From Acidobacteriota bacterium (GTDB lineage: Bacteria; Acidobacteriota; Terriglobia; Terriglobales; Acidobacteriaceae): a DNA stretch of 64,000 nucleotides. Of the stretch, positions 18,005 through 25,867 are shown piece by piece (positions within the stretch are counted from its first letter, which is position 1; each line of letters opens with the position of its first letter). A program made the position numbers and the translations under genes. Under the pieces are notes generated by a model. The model had not been told where the DNA came from. It was given only the letters and a program-made list of their open reading frames with translations, and did no database searches. The DNA lies in assembly GCA_021846275.1 (NCBI GenBank), contig JAJZBZ010000006.1, positions 1 to 64,000 on the forward strand, read 5' to 3'.

Positions 18005-18780
18005 ACGGCTGGAAATTCGTGAAAGAAACTGGCTCAGACGCACTGGCTGCAGTGCAGTTTCTCACCCGAATCCCCATGCCTTATCTGCCTTATGACCCGG
18101 CCTCGCTTTCGCGCGCGGTCAAGTTCTTTCCAATCGTGGGTCTTGTTATTGGGAGCGCTGCTGCTCTGCTTCATCAGCTTCTCACGCCACACCTTCCCAG
18201 GATGGTCACGGCTCTCCTCGTCATTGCCTTTTTGGTTGCGATCACAGGATGTTTGCATGAAGATGGTCTGGCAGACACCGCTGACGCCTTCGGAGGCGGT
18301 TCGAGCCGCGAACAGATTCTCGTCATCCTTAAAGATAGCCGCATCGGTAGCTATGGCGGCACAGCCTTGACGCTCAGTTTGGTTGCCCGCGTCCTGTTGC
18401 TTGCATCACTGCCTTTAGCCCAGGTTCCGAAATACCTCATCGCCGCTCACGTTCTTTGCCGCTGGACCACTCTGCCGTTGAGTTACTACCTCACCTCGGC
18501 CCGCAATCAGCAGGATCAGGATGGAGCCGGTCAGGGAGCGCGAATTGCCAAGCTTACCACGCGTGGAACACTCATTGCTGGCTCTATCTTCAGCCTCGCA
18601 ATCTGTTCGTTTGCGTTGCGAATTCACATGGCCGCCGCAGTCACCGCAACCATTCTGGTTACGTTATTGAGCGGCCTCTACTACCAACGGAAAATCGGTG
18701 GTGTAACCGGAGATTGTTTTGGAGCCACCAATCAAATCGCAGAGATAGCCGTTTACCTCACCGGAGTGTGGCTCGCATGA
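18001..18780 (+). CDS. cobS: Adenosylcobinamide-GDP ribazoletransferase CobS
   Basis: CobS is the membrane enzyme that joins adenosylcobinamide-GDP to alpha-ribazole (phosphate), the last assembly step of the cobalamin nucleotide loop. The 259-residue protein has FLTRIPMP near residue 22, and the signature DGLADTADAFGGGSSREQ with DSRIGSYGG near residue 90. It has about six hydrophobic stretches, in line with the polytopic family. GDCFGATNQIAEI near the end is also conserved. ATGA overlaps tie it to cobT upstream and to the phosphatase downstream. Confidence 0.95.
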   Translation: MNGWKFVKETGSDALAAVQFLTRIPMPYLPYDPASLSRAVKFFPIVGLVIGSAAALLHQLLTPHLPRMVTALLVIAFLVAITGCLHEDGLADTADAFGGGSSREQILVILKDSRIGSYGGTALTLSLVARVLLLASLPLAQVPKYLIAAHVLCRWTTLPLSYYLTSARNQQDQDGAGQGARIAKLTTRGTLIAGSIFSLAICSFALRIHMAAAVTATILVTLLSGLYYQRKIGGVTGDCFGATNQIAEIAVYLTGVWLA

Positions 18781-19364
18781 ACGATCTGCTTTTCATTCGC
18801 CACGCCGAGACCCATATGCACGGCACATTCTGCGGTCAATCTGACCCGCCCGTGAACGCCGCAGGCCGCCGACAAATCCAGAAACTCACAGAACGCCTGC
18901 GCACCGAATCAATTGTTACGGTCTTCACGAGCGATCTGCAACGCTCAGTGACTACCGCACGCGCACTCGCTCAGGCCTTCGCAATTCCATGCATCACTCG
19001 CTCAGCCTTGCGCGAGATCAATTTCGGACAGTGGGAGGGACTGACATGGAAAGAAATCGAGAAGCTTGACACGTCCATGGCTCAGCAGTGGCTCGAAACC
19101 TTTCCCCGCATGACGCCGCCAAATGGAGAATCCTTTGAGACATTTGAGGCAAGAGTAATGGCCGAGGTAAGCTATCTCCTCAGTCAGTCTCCCGGCGGCT
19201 TGATCGCCGTCGTCACACACGCCGGAGTTATGCGTGCGGTCCTGCGTACTCTCTGCGGTCTCGACGATAAGACAGCATGGGATATGACAAAACCCTACTG
19301 CTGTACCTTTCGATATGCGCATCATTCCAATTTCGACAGGCGATTACAGGAGGTTTTCGTATGA
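18777..19364 (+). CDS. Alpha-ribazole phosphatase-like histidine phosphatase
   Basis: This 195-residue protein of the histidine phosphatase (phosphoglycerate mutase) superfamily has the phosphohistidine motif LLFIRHAETHMHG at its start. It also has INFGQWEGLTWKEIE near residue 80 and the second catalytic His in VTHAGVMRAVL. Placed directly after cobS, it most likely removes the 5' phosphate of alpha-ribazole phosphate or adenosylcobalamin phosphate (the CobC phosphatase role in enterics). That substrate is inferred from position. The ATG overlaps the cobS stop. Here the name cobC is kept for the aminotransferase-like gene at 23990. Confidence 0.88.
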   Translation: MNDLLFIRHAETHMHGTFCGQSDPPVNAAGRRQIQKLTERLRTESIVTVFTSDLQRSVTTARALAQAFAIPCITRSALREINFGQWEGLTWKEIEKLDTSMAQQWLETFPRMTPPNGESFETFEARVMAEVSYLLSQSPGGLIAVVTHAGVMRAVLRTLCGLDDKTAWDMTKPYCCTFRYAHHSNFDRRLQEVFV

Positions 19365-20194
19365 TGCCTCATATCCTCAATCCGATTCGTACCATAGAGC
19401 TTGTTGCATGGGACTTGGACGAATACATATCCCGTCCAGAGACGATTGAGCGCGAAAGACAAATCAAAGCGCGGGAGCTTGTCGCTCTGAGGCAATTGGA
19501 TCATTCTTCCACCGCGTTGTGCGAAGAGCAGACGCGACAGCTTCGCGGTATTTTAGATCGACAGCAATCCCGCCTCGACCTCCACGAGGAGATGATGGGC
19601 CTCGATTGGTTTCTTGGTGTCGTCGACTTGCGGCGGCTGCTCGCCTTTCAGCGCAGGCTGTCTTTCAATGCAACGCTACCCGTCCTCACCGTTCCTCCGC
19701 AGTGCGACTGGGATCGTCTCATCGAGATCGCTTTCGCTTCTCCAAATCCAGTTAACTGCGATGTGGTCCACGATGCAGATAAAAAAATGGTCATTCTGCA
19801 ATCCAGCAACCCCAACATGCAGCTCCGAGTGAGGCAGGATCCCGCAGCGCCCATCGCCGTGCATACAGGCAGTCCCTTCTTTGAGGTAGCTCAATACGCA
19901 GGGCGCTGGTTCCTGCGGGATGGCTATCACCGCGCCTACAAACTGCTTCGAGCGGGAATTTATCAAATTCCCGCCGTAGTTGTTCGCGCCATGACTCTTG
20001 AGGATCTCGGTGCCATCCAACCGCAGTTTTTCTCCGAGGCAGTCCTTCTTTCGGAACATCCCCCGCTGGTCAGCGACTTCCTCAATGAGGCGCTGATCAT
20101 CGAATACGAATGCTATCCCATCGTCAAGACGTTGCGTATCACACTGGAAGAGAGCATCGCATTTCCACTTCCGGTAGAAATGTCAGGAGAGTAA
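19361..20194 (+). CDS. Uncharacterised protein coupled inside the cobalamin operon
   Basis: I do not recognise this 277-residue protein. It begins at ATGATG overlapping the phosphatase stop and ends two bases before pduO, so it is clearly part of the operon. The first third is rich in charged residues and probably helical. From about residue 180 a segment WFLRDGYHRAYKLLRAGI, followed by IPAVVV, resembles the DGxHR loop of ParB/sulfiredoxin-like domains, which bind nucleotides. No signal peptide or membrane segment is visible. It may act on a nucleotide or corrinoid intermediate, but this is a guess from context. Confidence 0.75.
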   Translation: MMPHILNPIRTIELVAWDLDEYISRPETIERERQIKARELVALRQLDHSSTALCEEQTRQLRGILDRQQSRLDLHEEMMGLDWFLGVVDLRRLLAFQRRLSFNATLPVLTVPPQCDWDRLIEIAFASPNPVNCDVVHDADKKMVILQSSNPNMQLRVRQDPAAPIAVHTGSPFFEVAQYAGRWFLRDGYHRAYKLLRAGIYQIPAVVVRAMTLEDLGAIQPQFFSEAVLLSEHPPLVSDFLNEALIIEYECYPIVKTLRITLEESIAFPLPVEMSGE

Positions 20195-20196
20195 CT

Positions 20197-20772
20197 ATGA
20201 GCATCTCAACCACACGCGGTGACAGCGGACAGACTGGTCTCGCGGGCGGGATCCGCGTCTCCAAGGCGGATCTACGAGTTGAATCCTATGGCACCGTCGA
20301 CGAACTCAACACTGTCCTCGGCTTCGCCCGCAGCATCTGTCAAAACCCCGAGATTAAGGCATGGACTGAAACCATCCAGCGCACACTTTTCCGGTTAGGC
20401 TCCGCTCTGGCCACACCTCCTGAGAGCAAGAAGCAACCGCCCGTCATCTCTTCCGAAGACGTTGCCATGCTCACCGAACTCGTCCACAAGATTGAGGCGA
20501 TTGAAGGCATCTTGTCGGACTGGTCGCTGCCCGGCGCACACACTGAGTCCGCAGCCTACGAGGTGGCGCGCACCGTCTGCCGGCGCGCAGAACGAAATGT
20601 GATTCGATTTATCGAAAGCGGCGGAGTGGTCAAGCCCGAAATCATCGCCTACCTCAACCGGCTCTCCGACACGATCTGGCTCTTTGGCCGGCTCATCGAA
20701 TTCAATGCGGGCGTCGACGCGCGCCTCCGCGATGAGACCAAGACTGGTCCCAAGTGGTCGAGGGCATGGTAA
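20197..20772 (+). CDS. pduO: PduO-type ATP:cob(I)alamin adenosyltransferase
   Basis: This enzyme attaches the 5'-deoxyadenosyl group from ATP to cob(I)alamin or cobinamide, forming the active coenzyme. The 191-residue protein has the PduO-type N-terminus (TRGDSGQTGLAGGIRVSK, then VESYGTVDELNTVLGFAR) that binds ATP. NRLSDTIWLFGRLIEF lies near the C-terminus. The ATG at 20197 has AGGAGA seven bases upstream. It is the adenosylation step for the pathway; no cobO-type enzyme is present. Its stop shares a base with the bluB ATG (TAATG). Confidence 0.94.
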   Translation: MSISTTRGDSGQTGLAGGIRVSKADLRVESYGTVDELNTVLGFARSICQNPEIKAWTETIQRTLFRLGSALATPPESKKQPPVISSEDVAMLTELVHKIEAIEGILSDWSLPGAHTESAAYEVARTVCRRAERNVIRFIESGGVVKPEIIAYLNRLSDTIWLFGRLIEFNAGVDARLRDETKTGPKWSRAW

Positions 20773-21449
20773 TGAACGACCGCGCAGAATTTGAGTTGCA
20801 AGAACGCGATGCTATCTATCGAGCCATCGCCACCCGGCGCGATGTACGCAGAGGCTTTCTTGATAAGCCACTGCCTGACGAGTTGATTCAACGCTTGCTA
20901 TCCGCAGCGCATTGCGCTCCTTCCGTCGGTCTTATGCAGCCCTCGCGGTTCGTTTTGGTCCGCGACTACAACGTCCGCCAAGCCATCCATGAAGCATTTC
21001 TCTTGGCAAACGAACAGGCCCTGGCAACCTACACCGGCGCGCGACGCGAGCAGTACGCAAGGCTGAAGCTCGAAGGCATCCTGGAAGCTCCACAAAACCT
21101 GTGTGTTCTCAGTGATCCCCAAAGTGAGCGCGGCCATCGACTTGGCCGCCATACGATGCCTGAGACTGCGATCTATTCAACAGTCTGTGCGATACAGAAT
21201 CTTTGGCTCGCAGCCAGGTCCGAAGGAGTAGGCGTAGGATGGGTCAGCATCCTCGATGCGGATCGTCTTCGCGAGATTCTGCATATTCCGGCGAATATTG
21301 TGCCAGTCGCCTATCTTTGTCTTGGCTACGTCGACCGATTCGCCACGGAGCCTGACCTTGAGCGTTTAGGGTGGGAGAGCCGGATACCACTCGAAGGGGT
21401 TGTATCTTATGACAGATATTACCCCACCACCGAGGTCAAAAAAACATGA
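20772..21449 (+). CDS. bluB: 5,6-dimethylbenzimidazole synthase BluB
   Basis: BluB is an oxygen-dependent flavin-destroying enzyme of the nitroreductase fold that cleaves FMNH2 to make 5,6-dimethylbenzimidazole, the lower ligand. The 225-residue protein has AIATRRDVRRGF near residue 15, AAHCAPSVGLMQPSRFVLV near 40, and VGVGWVSILDADRL with PVAYLCLGYVDRF in the second half, all typical. The ATG at 20772 overlaps the pduO stop. Its presence means the host can make true cobalamin aerobically without imported base, and CobT is encoded in the same operon to use it. Confidence 0.95.
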   Translation: MNDRAEFELQERDAIYRAIATRRDVRRGFLDKPLPDELIQRLLSAAHCAPSVGLMQPSRFVLVRDYNVRQAIHEAFLLANEQALATYTGARREQYARLKLEGILEAPQNLCVLSDPQSERGHRLGRHTMPETAIYSTVCAIQNLWLAARSEGVGVGWVSILDADRLREILHIPANIVPVAYLCLGYVDRFATEPDLERLGWESRIPLEGVVSYDRYYPTTEVKKT

Positions 21450-23014
21450 CGGCGCGCGCGATCATGGTGCTCGGCACGAGTTCTCATGTAGGAAAATCAC
21501 TTATCACGGCTGCGCTCTGTCGAATCTTTGCGGATCAGGGAGTGAGTGCCGCACCCTTTAAGGCGCAGAATATGTCGCTCAATTCCTCTGCGACCATAGA
21601 AGGTTTGGAAATCGGCCGTGCGCAGGCTCTGCAGGCGGAAGCAGCCCGCATCCCAGCCTCGGTCCACATGAATCCCATCCTTCTGAAACCTGCTGGAAGT
21701 ATGACATCGCAGGTGGTTGTTCGGGGCAAGATATGGGGTAGACTCTCTGCTGCGAATTATCAACAACGCCGTGTCGAAGAACTACTACCCATAGTTCGCG
21801 AGAGCTACGAGATTCTTGCTGCGAAACATGACGTTATCATCCTCGAAGGCGCTGGCTCGCCTGCGGAGATTAATCTGAAACAGCACGACATCGTCAACAT
21901 GAGAATGGCCGAGATCGCCGATGCGGTCTGCCTGCTGGTGGGCGACATCGACCGCGGAGGTGTCTTTGCCTCGCTCCTCGGCACTGTTCAGTTGCTCGAC
22001 GCAACAGAACAATCCCGCATCCGCGGATTCCTCATCAACAAATTTCGTGGGGATATCGCGCTTCTCGAACCCGGTGTCCGCATGATGGAAGATCTTCTCC
22101 TGAAGCCATGCCTTGGCATCGTCCCATACATGCATCATCTTGCGCTCGAAGAGGAAGACAGTCTCGGTCTCGCCGATATAACTGGCGAGGCAGAGCCATG
22201 GTTACCGCAGGATGTGCCTGATAGAAAACTCCGTATCGCTGTCGTTGCCCTGCCATCCTTTTCAAACTTCACCGACTTCGATGCACTACGCCACGAGCCA
22301 TCTGTCTCCTTGCATTTCTGCCGGGAATCATCGCAGCTTGCGCTTGCCGACTTAGTAATTTTGCCTGGCAGCAAACAGACGGTCGAAGACCTTCTCTGGA
22401 TGCGCCGGAAGAATCTGGATTCCGGAGTTGTTGGGCATGCCTCTCACAGCCTTGTCGTTGGCATTTGCGGAGGGATGCAGATGCTGGGCACTGCGATTGT
22501 CGATCCGCTCGCGATGGAATATAGCGGTGCAATCAACGCACTTGGGCTGTTGCCGTTTTCCACTCGTATGAAATCGGACAAAGTGACACGCCCGATAACG
22601 GGTCGACTGTCTCGATCCATCCTGTTTGGTCAGCCTGTGCCCGCAATGGACATCGACGGTTATGAAATCCATATTGGCGAAACAGTGTATGCGTACGGCG
22701 CTCAGGCATTTTCTATCCTGAACGGGCACGAGCTTGACGGATGTATCTCCGCGGACACTCGAGTCTTCGGAACGTATCTGCATGGCATCTTCGATGACGA
22801 CAGATTCCGTCACGTCTTCCTGGCTGCGGCTCGGAGTTTCCATCAACTTGATCCTGTGACTCATTTCGAGAACTGGAGGCAAAAACGCGAAGACTCATTG
22901 AACCGATTAGCAGATACCGTTCGTGAATCGTTGGACCTGCCCCTCATCTTCGATTGGGTTGGCCTTCGTTGCAAAGCTCAAGGCCGGATTGAGACCTTGG
23001 AGAAAATCCGTTGA
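21446..23014 (+). CDS. cobQ: Cobyric acid synthase CobQ
   Basis: CobQ amidates the b, d, e and g side chains of adenosylcobyrinic acid a,c-diamide, using glutamine and ATP, to give adenosylcobyric acid. The 522-residue protein begins MVLGTSSHVGKSLITAALCR, a P-loop NTPase domain, and has VGDIDRGGVFASLLG near residue 165. The glutamine amidotransferase domain starts near 260, with nucleophile Cys in VGICGGMQMLG and the conserved GTYLHGIFD near the end. ATGA overlap with bluB and TTGA overlap with cbiB link it to both neighbours. Confidence 0.96.
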   Translation: MTARAIMVLGTSSHVGKSLITAALCRIFADQGVSAAPFKAQNMSLNSSATIEGLEIGRAQALQAEAARIPASVHMNPILLKPAGSMTSQVVVRGKIWGRLSAANYQQRRVEELLPIVRESYEILAAKHDVIILEGAGSPAEINLKQHDIVNMRMAEIADAVCLLVGDIDRGGVFASLLGTVQLLDATEQSRIRGFLINKFRGDIALLEPGVRMMEDLLLKPCLGIVPYMHHLALEEEDSLGLADITGEAEPWLPQDVPDRKLRIAVVALPSFSNFTDFDALRHEPSVSLHFCRESSQLALADLVILPGSKQTVEDLLWMRRKNLDSGVVGHASHSLVVGICGGMQMLGTAIVDPLAMEYSGAINALGLLPFSTRMKSDKVTRPITGRLSRSILFGQPVPAMDIDGYEIHIGETVYAYGAQAFSILNGHELDGCISADTRVFGTYLHGIFDDDRFRHVFLAAARSFHQLDPVTHFENWRQKREDSLNRLADTVRESLDLPLIFDWVGLRCKAQGRIETLEKIR

Positions 23015-23997
23015 ATCGCTGCTTCCTTATTCCTGCGGCGTGGCTCCTCGACCAACTTGTCGGCGACCCTGAGATGTTCCCGCACCCGGTGCGCCTGATC
23101 GGTTTTGCCGCGGCGCGTGGTGAGGCTGCCCTTCGCAGGCCAAGCCAGAGCGAGCTTTCGGAACTTATCTCAGGCGGAACCTTGTGCGTCGCTGTCGTCG
23201 CTGCCAGTTACTATGCAACGCGCCGGTTGATCCGCGCAGCAAACCGCCTTTCGCCCACAGTGGGCAATACAGTGGAAGTACTGCTCGCATGGACTTGCCT
23301 GGCGGCTCGCAATCTTGAACAGGAGGCAACCTCAGTCGTGGAAGCGCTGGATTCCGGAGAGCTGCCGCTGGCTCGTCTCCGCCTGGCACGCATCGTCGGG
23401 CGCGACACCACACATCTGGACACGCACGAAATCTGCCGTGCCTTGATTGAGACGCTGGCTGAAAGCGCATCCGATGGCATTCTTGCGCCGCTCTTTTACA
23501 TGGCCCTGGGTGGCGTGCCTCTGGCTATGGCCTATAAGGCCGTGAATACGCTCGACTCGATGATTGGACACGCTGACCACCGTTATTTCTACTTCGGCAA
23601 AGCTGCCGCACGGCTGGACGACGCAGCCAACTACCTGCCTGCGCGCCTCACTGCGGCTGCCTTCGTCGCGGCCTCGGTCGTCCACAAAGATTCCGATCCG
23701 CTGACCGCGTGGCAGACCTGGCGTCGCGACGGTGACAAGCACAAGAGCCCCAACGCTGGCCACCCCGAAAGTGCTATGGCGGGAGCACTGCGCGTTCGAC
23801 TTGGAGGCGACAACACTTACGCTGGCGAGTTGATTCCTGCTGCACATATCGGTCCCGAGTTTCCACGGCCATCGCTGCCAAAGGCGAAAAGAGCCATCCG
23901 TCTGGTCTCGACCGTTACTTTGATGGGTATAGCCGGTGCCGTTCTTCTCTCAGCCTGCGCTCAGTTACGTAAAGCCCAGGGGCGTCGAAATGACTGA
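23011..23997 (+). CDS. cbiB: Adenosylcobinamide-phosphate synthase CbiB (CobD)
   Basis: This membrane protein joins (R)-1-amino-2-propanol phosphate, or the free amino alcohol, to adenosylcobyric acid. The 328-residue chain has LLDQLVGDPEMFPHPVRLIG near the start and ESASDGILAPLFYMALGG then AYKAVNTLDSMIGH near residue 155-195. SPNAGHPESAMAGALRVRLGG near 248 is also family-typical. Start is a TTG overlapping the cobQ stop. The last 17 or so residues form a hydrophobic segment. Its stop lies eight bases into the following gene's start region. Confidence 0.95.
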   Translation: MNRCFLIPAAWLLDQLVGDPEMFPHPVRLIGFAAARGEAALRRPSQSELSELISGGTLCVAVVAASYYATRRLIRAANRLSPTVGNTVEVLLAWTCLAARNLEQEATSVVEALDSGELPLARLRLARIVGRDTTHLDTHEICRALIETLAESASDGILAPLFYMALGGVPLAMAYKAVNTLDSMIGHADHRYFYFGKAAARLDDAANYLPARLTAAAFVAASVVHKDSDPLTAWQTWRRDGDKHKSPNAGHPESAMAGALRVRLGGDNTYAGELIPAAHIGPEFPRPSLPKAKRAIRLVSTVTLMGIAGAVLLSACAQLRKAQGRRND

Positions 23998-25225
23998 ACT
24001 GGAGCAGAATCACAGCTACGATGCCCAGCGGAGTCGATCCGGATGTTGCCGTTCCTCGAAGAACGGCAGCCCTGGCGATTGTGAGTCCGAGTACACCGAC
24101 TGTGATTCTGCTTTAATCCCCCTGCACGGCGGCCAACTGCGGCATATCTCCGAGCGCTTCAAAATTCCTTCATCGCAACTGATCGACTTCAGCGCCAACA
24201 TCAATCCTGACGGACCGCCGATCGCAGTCCTGTCCACCCTGCGAACGAGCCTGGAAGACATCTCGATTCTGACCGCATATCCGGATATTGAACAGGCCGA
24301 ACTCAAGAAAGCGATCGCTGACTATGCTGGAGTTCACCAAAAACAACTCGTAGTCGCCAACGGCTTCATTCCACTGCTGGAGTCTGCGCTTCACGCGCTC
24401 AGGCTCAAGCGCTGCCTTCTCCCAGTACCCGCTTTTGTTGAGTATCGCCGCAGCCTCGCGCGCGTTGGCGTAGAGGTCGAACCGCATATCCTCAGTGCAA
24501 ATTCCAATTTCCGTTATGACATCCGTGTCATGGTACATGGTGGTCATGACACTGTTTTGCTCGCCAATCCTCAGAATCCATCTGGTGTCCTTACAACTAG
24601 GGATACTCTGCTCCAGTTTGTCTCTGAGTGTGCGGAGCGAAACATCACCGTACTGCTCGATGAAGCATTCATAGACTACGCGCCTTTGCATTCACTGACT
24701 GCGGATGTCGAACAATTTGCAAACCTGATCGTCTTTCGCTCCGTGACCAAATTTCTCGGCATTCCGGGACTCAGAGCAGCCTATGCAGTCGCCAACGAGG
24801 CTATCTCACAAGCCCTGAATGAAACATTACCGCCTTGGCCAATCACAACCCTGGCTTCATGCGCCGTCGCTTCCGCGTTAGCTGACCACTCCTTCGCTAA
24901 GCGCACCAGGCTGCAAAATGATCGACGAAGATCGAATCTGAGAGATGAACTGGATACCCTTGGCATCCGCACCTATCTTTCGGCAGCAAACTTTCTGCTT
25001 CTTCAGCTTCCCGAATTTATCTCCGCAGGCCGCTTTTGGGGACATATGCTCGTTGAGCATCATATGGTTTTAAGAGACTGCTCAAACTATGAAGCTCTGC
25101 CATCCGGGCACTTACGGATCGCAGTTCGTACGACAGAGGAGAACGATAAGTTCATCAGAGCAGTCGCTCAATCATTACAATTTTTCCAGCACGGCCAGTG
25201 TGCATTGACGAAGGGGATGAAGTAG
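23990..25225 (+). CDS. cobC: Threonine-phosphate decarboxylase-like CobC with repeat-encoded N-terminal tail
   Basis: This PLP-dependent class I/II aminotransferase-fold enzyme is expected to make aminopropanol phosphate from threonine phosphate for CbiB, its upstream neighbour. The family body starts near residue 46 (HGGQLRHISERF; IDFSANINPDGPP; LLANPQNPSG; LLDEAFIDY; PLP Lys in SVTKFLGIPGLRAAY). Residues 4-42 come from the 117-bp palindromic repeat shared with cobT and are not part of the family. The ATG at 23990 overlaps the cbiB stop. No ATG or GTG occurs between the repeat and the enzyme body, so the tail is probably translated. Confidence 0.92.
   Translation: MTELEQNHSYDAQRSRSGCCRSSKNGSPGDCESEYTDCDSALIPLHGGQLRHISERFKIPSSQLIDFSANINPDGPPIAVLSTLRTSLEDISILTAYPDIEQAELKKAIADYAGVHQKQLVVANGFIPLLESALHALRLKRCLLPVPAFVEYRRSLARVGVEVEPHILSANSNFRYDIRVMVHGGHDTVLLANPQNPSGVLTTRDTLLQFVSECAERNITVLLDEAFIDYAPLHSLTADVEQFANLIVFRSVTKFLGIPGLRAAYAVANEAISQALNETLPPWPITTLASCAVASALADHSFAKRTRLQNDRRRSNLRDELDTLGIRTYLSAANFLLLQLPEFISAGRFWGHMLVEHHMVLRDCSNYEALPSGHLRIAVRTTEENDKFIRAVAQSLQFFQHGQCALTKGMK
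23999..24115 (+). repeat. 117-bp palindromic repeat, copy B, in frame within cobC
   Basis: This copy aligns with 16820-16936 without gaps. Its outer arms AGCAGAATCACAG and CTGTGATTCTGCT are perfectly complementary over 13 bases. The inner hairpin has one G-T pair in place of G-C, which keeps the stem in RNA. Like copy A it starts nine bases after an ATG that overlaps the previous stop, and it runs in frame without a stop into the host gene. Confidence 0.88.
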
Positions 25226-25867
25226 CAATTGATCCGGTACGAAACGAATACTGATTTTGCGCGTCTAACGAGGTATGACATCGCTGCATATCCGTGGGTC
25301 TTCTTCCGGCGCGTTACGCATCCCTTCCTGCACGATCTGATTCTGCACCACATCGAAGTCGACCATGGGCCGGCGAAGATCATGCACTTCGGAACCCACG
25401 TGGCCTAGGCTTCCGCCATGATCCATAATGACTCCATCCTCGGCTGGATCAACCCAGCCGGAGCTGAGCTTGCGGTCCATCAGGGCTTTGTGTGCCTTCC
25501 GCTGATGGACGAGCACATCCACATGGACACTCATTTGGTGTCGCTCGCCGACAACCGTTCACAACTGGTCAGCGAGTTCGCGCGCAAATTTGTGAAGTGC
25601 TGGGAAGAGCGGAATGGAGTGCCCGGCGAATTCTGTACCAGTGGGAGTGAGACAAACTGGTATAGAATTCGCCCGGCACTCCAAATCCTCCGCCCTAAAA
25701 GGCTCGGTTCTGGCCGAAGACTTACATTCAAGCTGGATCAGAAATATCGAGGCCGATCAAAGCATCTTTACACGATTAGGGACAGACATCCTGCGGTATT
25801 GGGGAAGACACGAACAAGGTACAGAAGGGTATGCAAAGAGATGGGCCTCGCAATTGAGCGATGCGAT
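25226..25867. other. Accessory stretch after the B12 operon; no secure gene
   Basis: No convincing complete gene was found in these 640 bases. An open plus-strand frame from about 25685 to 25919 reads as a plausible protein tail (HSSWIRNIEADQSIFTRL; ASQLSDAIHAVE) but has no clear start or known family and overlaps the end of the Fic gene on the other strand. The most distinct element is the hairpin at 25616-25682. The stretch may be what remains of decayed mobile DNA. Confidence 0.5.
25616..25682. repeat. 27-bp inverted repeat forming a strong hairpin
   Basis: Arms at 25616-25642 and 25656-25682 pair at 25 of 27 positions around a 13-base loop; both arms contain GGCGAATTCT or its near complement. 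There is no T-tract on either side, so it is not a standard intrinsic terminator. It could be the remnant of a small inverted-repeat element, or an inverted duplication made during rearrangement. Confidence 0.75.

Noticed and set aside
16811-25225. CRISPR array as an explanation of the repeated palindrome
   Set aside because: Only two copies about 7 kb apart, each inside a coding frame, with no regular spacing and no cas genes.
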